In this document: positions 56,709 to 64,000 of the stretch, one piece after another
How positions within the stretch are numbered: position 1 is the stretch's first letter
Layout: each line of letters opens with the position of its first letter
Source of the DNA: Microbacterium sp. AK031
GTDB lineage: Bacteria > Actinomycetota > Actinomycetes > Actinomycetales > Microbacteriaceae
Assembly (NCBI RefSeq): GCF_024807145.1
Contig: NZ_JANUCA010000009.1
Coordinates: forward strand, 1-64,000
Length of the DNA: 64,000 bases
Reading direction: 5' to 3'
Made by a program: the position numbers and the translations under genes
The notes under the pieces: model-generated
What the model saw: only the letters and a program-made list of their open reading frames with translations
What the model was told of the DNA's origin: nothing
The model's database searches: none

Positions 56709-57578
56709 ATGAATGACGCGCCGATCGGAATCTTCGACTCCGGTGTCGGCGGGCTCACGGTGGCTCGCGCGATCCGTGCCCAACTGCCGAGAGAATCGTT
56801 CGTGTACATCGGCGACACCGCTCATTCGCCCTACGGGCCCAAGCCCATCGCCGACGTGCGCCGTTACTCACTCGAAGTGCTCGACACTCTTGTCGACCAG
56901 GGCGTGAAGATGCTCGTGATCGCATGCAATACGGCATCCGCCGCGATGCTTCGCGACGCGAGGGAGCGCTACGACGTCCCCGTCATCGAAGTGATCGGAC
57001 CCGCGGTGCGCCGCGCGGTCTCGACCACGCGCAACAACCGCATCGGCGTCATCGGCACGGTCGGCACGATCGGTTCGCGCGCCTACCAGGACATGCTCGA
57101 GGTCAACGAGCGCCTTTCCGTGTTCACCGCCGCATGCCCGCGTTTCGTCGAGTTCGTCGAAGCCGGGATCACCGGCACCGAAGAGGTGCTCGCCGTGGCT
57201 GAGGAGTACCTCGCCCCGCTCCGCGACGCCGACGTCGACACCCTCGTGCTCGGATGCACGCACTACCCATTCCTGCGCGGCGCGATCGGCTACGTGATGG
57301 GCGACGGCGTCAGTCTCGTCTCCAGCGACGACGAGACGGCCGGCGATGTGTACCGACAGCTGGTACGCGGCGACCTGCTCGCGCCACCGGATGCCGTGGC
57401 CACTGCCGTCTATGAGGCCACCGGTGAATCCACCGAGGAGTTCACCGCGCTCGCCAATCGGCTCATGGGCCGCGAGGTGCGCGATGTACAGCACGTGCAG
57501 ACCGGCGTGATTACCCTCCCCGACCTCTCCGAACTGGCTGAGGCCGGTATCTCCAACCCGAAGGAACTTCATGACTGA
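56709..57578 (+). CDS. murI: Glutamate racemase
   Basis: A 289-residue cofactor-independent racemase producing D-glutamate for peptidoglycan. [18 protein letters not shown] is the N-terminus, the two catalytic cysteines lie in VIACNTASA near residue 77 and [11 protein letters not shown] near residue 185. Its end overlaps rph by eight bases. The murI-rph-rdgB order is common in actinobacteria. Confidence 0.96.
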   Translation: MNDAPIGIFDSGVGGLTVARAIRAQLPRESFVYIGDTAHSPYGPKPIADVRRYSLEVLDTLVDQGVKMLVIACNTASAAMLRDARERYDVPVIEVIGPAVRRAVSTTRNNRIGVIGTVGTIGSRAYQDMLEVNERLSVFTAACPRFVEFVEAGITGTEEVLAVAEEYLAPLRDADVDTLVLGCTHYPFLRGAIGYVMGDGVSLVSSDDETAGDVYRQLVRGDLLAPPDAVATAVYEATGESTEEFTALANRLMGREVRDVQHVQTGVITLPDLSELAEAGISNPKELHD

Positions 57579-58308
57579 CATCGTCCGCGCCGACGGCCGC
57601 TCCACAGACCAGCTCCGCGAGATCACCATCGAGCGCGGATGGAGTGCGCAGGCCGAGGGATCGGCGCTGATCAGCTTCGGCGGCACCAAGGTGCTGTGCA
57701 CGGCATCCTTCACGAACGGCGTGCCGCGCTGGCTGACCGGCAAGGGCAAGGGGTGGGTGACCGCCGAGTACGCGATGCTGCCGCGCGCGACGAACAGCCG
57801 CAACGACCGCGAGAGCGTCAAGGGGCGCATCGGCGGGCGGACGCACGAGATCTCACGTCTGATCGGCCGAGCCCTCCGTGCCGTCGTCGACACCAAGGCT
57901 CTCGGCGAGAACACCATCGTGATCGACTGCGACGTGCTGCAGGCTGACGGCGGCACGCGCACGGCGGCGATCACCGGTGCGTACGTCGCGCTCGCGGATG
58001 CGATCGAATGGGGGCGTCAGAAGAAGTTCATCGGCAAGAACGCGACGCCGCTGCTCGACTCGGTCTCTGCGATCTCGGTGGGGATCATCGACGGCACACC
58101 CATGCTCGATCTGCCATACGTCGAAGACGTTCGTGCTGAGACCGACATGAACATCGTCGTCACCGGCCGCGGGCTGTTCGTCGAGGTGCAGGGGACGGCC
58201 GAAGGCGCGCCGTTCGACAAGCGTGAACTCGATGCGCTGCTGGAGCTCGGTCTTGCCGGCTGCGAGACGCTGAAGGGGCATCAGCTGAAGGCTCTGGCAG
58301 GCGAGTGA
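57571..58308 (+). CDS. rph: Ribonuclease PH
   Basis: A 245-residue phosphorolytic 3'-5' exoribonuclease that trims tRNA 3' ends. The start [19 protein letters not shown], the signature [16 protein letters not shown] and the phosphate-binding [19 protein letters not shown] are present. The protein forms a hexameric ring in the family. It overlaps murI and rdgB, forming one operon. Confidence 0.96.
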   Translation: MTDIVRADGRSTDQLREITIERGWSAQAEGSALISFGGTKVLCTASFTNGVPRWLTGKGKGWVTAEYAMLPRATNSRNDRESVKGRIGGRTHEISRLIGRALRAVVDTKALGENTIVIDCDVLQADGGTRTAAITGAYVALADAIEWGRQKKFIGKNATPLLDSVSAISVGIIDGTPMLDLPYVEDVRAETDMNIVVTGRGLFVEVQGTAEGAPFDKRELDALLELGLAGCETLKGHQLKALAGE

Positions 58309-58901
58309 TGGTGAAGGTCGTCCTCGCCACGCACAACCCGCACAAGATCGCAGAGTTCCAGCAGATTCTCGCGATGACCCGGCCCGACCTGGAGGTCGTC
58401 GGCTATGACGGCCCCGAGCCGGTCGAGGATGGCGTGACGTTCGCGGAGAACGCCCTGCTCAAGGCCCGCGCCGCAGCCGCCCACACCGGTCTCGCCGCCA
58501 TGGCAGACGACTCTGGCATCTGTGTCGATGTGCTCGGTGGGTCGCCGGGCATCTTCTCCGCATACTGGGCGGGCCAGAAGAAGGACGCGCAGGCGAACCT
58601 CGATCTGCTGCTCGACCAGCTCACCGACATCGCTGACCCGCACCGCGCCGCACAGTTCGTGTCGACCATCGCGCTGGTGACCCCGGACGGCACCGAGCAC
58701 ACGGTCGCTGGCGTCTGGCCGGGCCGCCTGGCCCGTGAGGTCGCTGGTGGCGGCGGATTCGGGTACGACCCGATCTTCATCCCTGACGGGCAAAACGGCG
58801 CTGAGCGGTCGGTAGGAGAATTCTCCGACGAGGAGAAGCAGTCGCAGTCGCACCGCGCCCGCGCCTTCCAGGCGTTGATCCCGCTGCTTCAGGTCCTGTA
58901 G
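58308..58901 (+). CDS. rdgB: Non-canonical purine NTP pyrophosphatase (RdgB/HAM1)
   Basis: A 197-residue pyrophosphatase removing dITP and XTP from the pool. The start VVLATHNPHKIAEFQQIL, then FAENALLKARAAA and MADDSGICVDVLGG, are the substrate and metal motifs. The end GYDPIFIPDGQ and ELSQ-like FSDEEKQSQSHRARAF follow. The ATG at 58308 shares bases with the rph stop (TGATG). A nested hairpin follows the gene. Confidence 0.95.
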   Translation: MVKVVLATHNPHKIAEFQQILAMTRPDLEVVGYDGPEPVEDGVTFAENALLKARAAAAHTGLAAMADDSGICVDVLGGSPGIFSAYWAGQKKDAQANLDLLLDQLTDIADPHRAAQFVSTIALVTPDGTEHTVAGVWPGRLAREVAGGGGFGYDPIFIPDGQNGAERSVGEFSDEEKQSQSHRARAFQALIPLLQVL

Positions 58902-58917
58902 CCGGCGCCGGAGGCCA

Positions 58918-58973
58918 TCCCAGAAGGATTTCGCGGGTTTCGCCGGACGGAAACCAGGGAAACTCTTCTGGGA
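58918..58973. terminator. Nested stem-loop after rdgB
   Basis: Outer arms TCCCAGAAG (58918-58926) and CTTCTGGGA (58965-58973) are perfect, and inner arms GGTTTC (58936-58941) and GAAACC (58950-58955) nest within. The 56-base structure starts 17 bases after the rdgB stop and could end the murI-rph-rdgB operon. It has no T tract. Confidence 0.55.
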
Positions 58974-59085
58974 ATCATGCCCGGACCGCCGCTACCGCGG
59001 CACTCGCGCACTACTGAGAATCGTTACCCTTCCCGACTAGGCCAAACGGCGCCCCGAGGCATGCGGACGGCCATAGCCTGGATGC

Positions 59086-60003
59086 ATGCACGATCACGCA
59101 CACGGGGGAGGGATCCGCGGCTTCAGCAACCGCCGGCTCCTGACCATCTCGCTGTGCGCGACCGCGACGGTGATGCTCGTGCAGGTGGTGGGTGCGATCC
59201 TCACCGGCTCGCTCGCACTGCTGGCGGATGCCGCCCACATGTTCACGGACGCGTCGGCGCTGGTGGTCGCTCTGATCGCGACGGCGGTCGCCGCGCGTCC
59301 CGCCGATGACCGGCGCACGTTCGGATACCAGCGTGCGGAGGTGTTCGGCGCGCTGATCAACGCCATCATCCTCATCTTGCTCTCGGTGCTGGTCGGCATC
59401 GAGGGCGTGAAGCGTCTGCTGGAGCCTGCAGAGACCGAAGTCGCCGGCCCTCTGATGCTCGTGGTGGCTGTGATCGGTCTGATCGCCAACGCCGTGGCGA
59501 TGTGGCTGCTGAGCGCGGCGCAGAAGACGAGCATCAACGTGCGGGGCGCCTACCTCGAGGTTCTCGGCGACATGATCGGTTCGGCGGCCGTTATCGTCGC
59601 GGCCATCATCATCGTCACCACAGGATGGATGCCGGCGGATGCGATCGCGTCATTGCTGATCGCAGTCATGATCATCCCGCGCGCGATCTCGCTGCTGCGC
59701 GAGGTGTTCTCGGTGCTCGCCGAGTCGGCGCCGAAGAACACCCACGTGAGCGAGATCCGAGACCATCTGCTCGCGTTCGACGGGGTCCGGAGCGTGCACG
59801 ATGTGCACGTCTGGCAGCTCACTCGCGGCGCACCGGTCTTCACCGCTCACGTCAAGGTCGACCCGGCGCTGCTGGCGACCGGCCGGTCCGACCTGCTTCT
59901 CGAAGAGCTGCAGGCCTGTCTCGCCGACCACTTCGATGTCGCCCACTCCACGTTCCAGATCGAGTCGGCTTCCGCGGGGGAATGCGAAGAGGCCCACGCC
60001 TGA
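59086..60003 (+). CDS. Cation diffusion facilitator (CDF) zinc exporter
   Basis: A 305-residue member of the ZitB/CzcD group, exporting Zn2+ or similar ions in exchange for protons. The N-terminus is His-rich (MHDHAHGGG). Six membrane segments are visible. The metal site lies in LLADAAHMFTDASAL (helix 2) and AYLEVLGDMIGSAAV (helix 5); in the latter the usual His of HxxxD reads as Glu. The C-terminal domain has VRSVHDVHVWQLT. It precedes ligD convergently. Confidence 0.92.
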   Translation: MHDHAHGGGIRGFSNRRLLTISLCATATVMLVQVVGAILTGSLALLADAAHMFTDASALVVALIATAVAARPADDRRTFGYQRAEVFGALINAIILILLSVLVGIEGVKRLLEPAETEVAGPLMLVVAVIGLIANAVAMWLLSAAQKTSINVRGAYLEVLGDMIGSAAVIVAAIIIVTTGWMPADAIASLLIAVMIIPRAISLLREVFSVLAESAPKNTHVSEIRDHLLAFDGVRSVHDVHVWQLTRGAPVFTAHVKVDPALLATGRSDLLLEELQACLADHFDVAHSTFQIESASAGECEEAHA

Positions 60004-60011
60004 CCTGCGGA

Positions 60012-62432
60012 TCAGGGTTCTACGACGATCTCATCGACCGTCTTGTCAGAACGCAGCCCGCGCCATCGAGCGTGGCGGAGAATTCCATCTGGAGTCCAGT
60101 TCGCGAATTCGACCTCACCGACCAGGATCGGTCGCACCCAGAGCGCGTCTCGTGCATCGGCAGGCGGAACCCCGGTGACCTCGGCGCTCTTGGTACGCAG
60201 CGGCTCCAGCTGCGCCGCGAGGTCGCCGAGCATTCGCTCTGAGAAGCCGCTGCCGACCCGTCCGACGTAGCGCAGGGCCCTGGTCTCGGCATCCGGAATC
60301 GCGAGCAGAAGCGATCCGATGCGGCCCTCACGGTCACCCTTTCCCGGACGGATGCCGGCGATCGCGACCTCCTGCGTGCGTGTGTGCTTGATCTTCAGCC
60401 AGGAGCCGGAGCGGATGCCTGGGCGGTAGGTGGAGCCGGATTCCTTCGCCACCACGCCCTCGAGGTCGAACGCGTCGCTGGTCTCGAGCGCGGCATCCAG
60501 GTCGTCGAAGACCGGCGGCACGACGATCGGCGCGTCCACGCCGTCCACGAGCGTCTCCAGCAGCGCTCGCCGGTCGCGGAGCGGGATCCCGGTGAGATCG
60601 TGGCCATCGAGTCGAAGAAGATCGAAGAGGTAGTAGGCGATGGGCGTGCGGATCACTTCACGCTCGATCTCTCGCGCCTTCGTCAGATGCATCCGGCTCT
60701 GTAGCCTGCTGAAGCTCGGGCGCCCAGACGGATCCAGCGCGACGATCTCGCCGTCGACGATCGCGTCGCCGACCGCGAGATGCGGAGCGCCGTCTGCGGT
60801 GAGTTCTGGATACCGTGCCGTGATGTCCGTGCCGCTGCGTGCGTGCAGTGCCATCCGGCCATCCGCCCACGTGCCGACGGCGCGGATGCCATCCCACTTG
60901 ATCTCGATCCACGGGTCTCGCAGCGAGCGGACCAGACCGGCCGTCCCCGACTCGGCGAGCATCGGGCGCGGGGGAGATCCACCAGGGCCCTCGGTGACGG
61001 GCGCATCGTCGAGGGATGCCGCGGGGTGCTGCTTCGACGCATCGGCGCGATGCGCAGCATCCTTCGGCTCCTTCATGCGATGCAGCAGCCAGGATGACTT
61101 CTCGCCGGCACCTTTGGTGCGGATCAGCGCGAGCCTGGTGCGACCGAGGGGTCCCACTCCCGAGAACGTGCCGATCACCTCGTCGTCGCGCCACTTCTCG
61201 AGTTCGACCGTGCCGGTGTCCCAGATCGTCATCGTGCCTGCTCCGTACTCGCCCCTCGGGATCTCACCGTGGAACGAGAGATACTCCAGCGGATGCGGTT
61301 CGGTCATGACGGCGAGATGGTTGCGGTCGGACGTGTCAGGAACACCCTTGGGAACGGCCCAGCTGACAAGGACTCCATCTCGTTCGATGCGCAGATCGAA
61401 GTGGCGCCTGCGGGCATGGTGCTCCTGGATGACGAACCGGGGGAGTCCGTTCGCGTCTGATCCGCCCGTGGTCTTCGGCATGGGTTCCGGGGTCTTCGTC
61501 GCGTTCCGCTTCTCGATGTAGGGGTCGAGAAGGTCGGTGTTCGCGGCAGCAACCTGGGATCGCAATGGGTCCACGCCGGTCTCGACGCGGTCCATGACCT
61601 CGTCGAAGCGCAGCTGGCGCAGGTCGGGGTCGTCGAGTTCATCCCAGGTGCGGGGAGCTGCCACGGTCGGGTGCGCGCGCCCGCGCAGCGAGTACGGCGA
61701 GATCGTCGTCTTCTTGCCGTTGTTCTGACTCCAGTCGAGGAACACCTTCCCGCCTCGCACTGCCTTCGACATCGTGCTGGTGGCGATGTCGGGATGATCG
61801 GCCTCGATGGCGCGCGCGAGCTCACGGGCGATCGCCGAGGCCTGATCGCTCGTCTGCGCGCCGTCCAGGTGACTGTACAGGTGGATGCCCTTGCTGCCGC
61901 TCGTCACAGGTACCGGGTCCAGGCCGATGTCGCGGAGGATGTCTCTGGCGAGACCGGCGACACGGGCGCACTGCGGAAGATCGGCTCCTGGACCGGGGTC
62001 GAGGTCCAGCACAAGACGGTCGGGATTCTGTCGTTCGCCCGATGCGCTGAATCGCCATTGCGGAACGTGGAGCTCGATGCTGGCGACCTGCGCCAGCCAC
62101 ACCAGGGTCGGCAGATCGTCTGCGATCGGGTATTCCTTCGGTCCACCGGAATGCTGTATCGGCATCCGGTGCACCCAGTCGGGCGCTCCCGGCTCGAGCT
62201 GCTTCGCGAAGAACGCATCGGCGGGTGCATCCGCTGTCCCCACGCCCTCCACCCAGCGCTTGCGGGTGATCGGCCGCCCGGCCAGCAGCGGCAGCATCCG
62301 CGGGGCGACCGCCGTGTAATAGGCGATCACCTCGCCCTTGGTGGTCCCCGTCTCCGGGTAGAGCACCTTGTCGAGATTGGTGAGACGCACACGGCGGCCG
62401 CCGACGTCGACGACCTGCGCGCCTGTGACCAT
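60012..62432 (-). CDS. ligD: ATP-dependent DNA ligase D (polymerase-phosphoesterase-ligase)
   Basis: An 806-residue non-homologous end-joining enzyme with three domains in mycobacterial order. Polymerase/primase domain, about 1-290: NLDKVLYPETGTTKGEVI and the metal pair in LVLDLDPGPGADLP. 3'-phosphoesterase domain, about 325-475: FVIQEHHARRRHFDLRIE and EIPRGEYGAGTM. Ligase domain, about 489-806: IEIKWDGIRAVG with the adenylated lysine near 511 and LEGVVAKESGSTYRPG. The ATG at 62432 is preferred over one ten codons upstream. It is divergent from ku. Confidence 0.95.
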   Translation of the reverse strand: MVTGAQVVDVGGRRVRLTNLDKVLYPETGTTKGEVIAYYTAVAPRMLPLLAGRPITRKRWVEGVGTADAPADAFFAKQLEPGAPDWVHRMPIQHSGGPKEYPIADDLPTLVWLAQVASIELHVPQWRFSASGERQNPDRLVLDLDPGPGADLPQCARVAGLARDILRDIGLDPVPVTSGSKGIHLYSHLDGAQTSDQASAIARELARAIEADHPDIATSTMSKAVRGGKVFLDWSQNNGKKTTISPYSLRGRAHPTVAAPRTWDELDDPDLRQLRFDEVMDRVETGVDPLRSQVAAANTDLLDPYIEKRNATKTPEPMPKTTGGSDANGLPRFVIQEHHARRRHFDLRIERDGVLVSWAVPKGVPDTSDRNHLAVMTEPHPLEYLSFHGEIPRGEYGAGTMTIWDTGTVELEKWRDDEVIGTFSGVGPLGRTRLALIRTKGAGEKSSWLLHRMKEPKDAAHRADASKQHPAASLDDAPVTEGPGGSPPRPMLAESGTAGLVRSLRDPWIEIKWDGIRAVGTWADGRMALHARSGTDITARYPELTADGAPHLAVGDAIVDGEIVALDPSGRPSFSRLQSRMHLTKAREIEREVIRTPIAYYLFDLLRLDGHDLTGIPLRDRRALLETLVDGVDAPIVVPPVFDDLDAALETSDAFDLEGVVAKESGSTYRPGIRSGSWLKIKHTRTQEVAIAGIRPGKGDREGRIGSLLLAIPDAETRALRYVGRVGSGFSERMLGDLAAQLEPLRTKSAEVTGVPPADARDALWVRPILVGEVEFANWTPDGILRHARWRGLRSDKTVDEIVVEP

Positions 62433-62492
62433 GACGAAAGAGTAACCGCAAGCCCCTGGCATCCACCCTCATCCACGGTGTGTACTGGTCTC

Positions 62493-63299
<807 letters not shown>

Positions 63300-63314
63300 G
63301 TCCCTCGACCTGAA

Positions 63315-64000
63315 TCAGTGCTTTCCGTCGCCGTCCAGGTCAGGAGCGCGGTCGAAGACGTTCGGGTCGAGAGTGAGATCTTCGGCCTCTGTGGCGTCGA
63401 CCTTCGGGTCGCCTCCTGCGGCGAGCTCTTTCTTCACCTTGTAGCGCTCGGAGAAGTAGTGCCACAGAGTGACCAGCGCGGTGCCGCCGACGGCGATCAG
63501 CAGGATCACGTCGATGTACTCGGTGACGAGGTCAGAGATCCAGGGGATGTACGCGATCACGTAGCCGAGCATGGTCAGGCCGAAGCCCCAGATCACAGCG
63601 CCGATGAGGTTGTACAGGCTGTATCGCTTCCACGGCATGTGTCCGACACCCGCGGCGACTGGCGTGAAGGTGCGCACGATCGGCACGAAGCGCGCGAGGA
63701 TGACGGTCAGGCCGCCGTAGCGTTCGAAGAAGGCGTTCGTGCGTTCGACGTTCTTCCGGCTGAAAAGCCCGGATTCCTTGCGTTCGAAGACCGCAGGGCC
63801 GCCCTTGTGACCGATGAGGTAGCCGACCTCACCACCGACGAATGCCGCAAGTGCGATGAGCAGAGCCACCACCCAGATGTTGATACCGAACACGTTGCTC
63901 GTGTGCGTCAGCAGCCCAGCGATGACAAGGAGCGTGTCGCCGGGGAGGAGGAAGCCGACTAGCAGCCCGGTCTCGGCGAACACGATGAAGCACACCACGA
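63315..64000 (-). CDS. DedA family membrane protein, N-terminus cut by the window edge
   Basis: The C-terminal 228 or so codons of a DedA/SNARE-associated family protein; the frame is open to the window end. ETGLLVGFLLPGDTLLVIAG near the start, FVGGEVGYLIGHKGG and the family core ILARFVPIVRTFTPVAAGVG are present, with four or so membrane helices. DedA proteins are undecaprenyl-phosphate or phospholipid flippases/scramblases in recent work. The C-terminal 35 residues are charged. It converges on ku with 15 bases between the stops. Confidence 0.9.
   Translation of the reverse strand, partial: VVCFIVFAETGLLVGFLLPGDTLLVIAGLLTHTSNVFGINIWVVALLIALAAFVGGEVGYLIGHKGGPAVFERKESGLFSRKNVERTNAFFERYGGLTVILARFVPIVRTFTPVAAGVGHMPWKRYSLYNLIGAVIWGFGLTMLGYVIAYIPWISDLVTEYIDVILLIAVGGTALVTLWHYFSERYKVKKELAAGGDPKVDATEAEDLTLDPNVFDRAPDLDGDGKH

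Noticed and set aside
61671..62492. N-terminal extension of Ku by about 270 residues
   Set aside because: The extension lies inside ligD on the opposite strand and Ku has its complete normal N-terminus at 62493.

Overview
The window is high-GC DNA with bacterial gene density. GTG and even TTG starts, ATGA/GTGA start-stop overlaps and family signatures such as an acyl-CoA carboxylase epsilon subunit, DUF3039, trimeric purine nucleoside phosphorylase and an LpdA-type quinone reductase point to an actinobacterium. A Microbacterium-like member of the Microbacteriaceae is most likely (inference from gene content; no 16S gene is present). I support 63 protein-coding genes. I found no rRNA, tRNA, CRISPR array, insertion sequence or phage gene. 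No stretch longer than about 300 bases lacks a gene.

Layout. 1-4802: sugar-acid metabolism: the end of a mannonate-dehydratase/RspA-like enolase, an RspB-like zinc alcohol dehydrogenase, a BBE-type flavin oxidase, 6-phosphogluconate dehydrogenase (gnd) and, divergently, gluconokinase. 4807-11104: housekeeping genes (41-aa membrane peptide, ribosomal protein bL25, peptidyl-tRNA hydrolase, trpS, exonuclease III, YihY/BrkB membrane protein and small membrane proteins). 11153-14625: sdhCDAB on the minus strand, divergent from a mannose-1-phosphate guanylyltransferase. 16038-25136: a nucleoside uptake and salvage run: BMP-type lipoprotein, ATPase, two permeases, cytidine deaminase, thymidine phosphorylase, adenosine deaminase and a PfkB kinase. 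25217-28418: a minus-strand trio of flavin monooxygenase, BASS transporter and SDR epimerase joined by 4-nt overlaps. 28497-36359: a mannitol PTS locus that also carries Enzyme I, HPr, an orphan IIB-like protein, a divergent PRD regulator and a second HPr. 36379-42955: phosphohexo/pentomutase, purine nucleoside phosphorylase, LpdA, biotin carboxylase/BCCP and Maf. 42973-47119: a plus-strand block with a TrmA-like RNA methyltransferase and a two-component system with a third membrane protein. 47378-51412: accE, accD and smaller genes. 51648-54979: an ABC exporter whose ATPase has a very long Lys/Ala-rich N-terminal tail. 55030-58901: DUF3039, pncB, murI, rph, rdgB. 59086-64000: CDF zinc exporter, the NHEJ pair ligD/ku, and a truncated DedA.

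How it fits together. Imported nucleosides are deaminated and phosphorolysed (cdd, add, deoA, punA); the pentose phosphates can enter central metabolism through the mutase and possibly the PfkB kinase. Mannitol enters through MtlA/MtlF with phosphate from EI and HPr and is oxidised by MtlD. AccA3/AccD/AccE form an acyl-CoA carboxylase. From memory, the trpS-yihY-sdh-cdd-deoA-add-pmmB-punA-lpdA-accA3-maf-accE-accD set also clusters in Mycobacterium tuberculosis (about Rv3280-Rv3336c). The mannitol/monooxygenase block (25.2-36.4 kb) and the methyltransferase/two-component block (43.0-47.1 kb) therefore look like insertions into an old actinobacterial neighbourhood.
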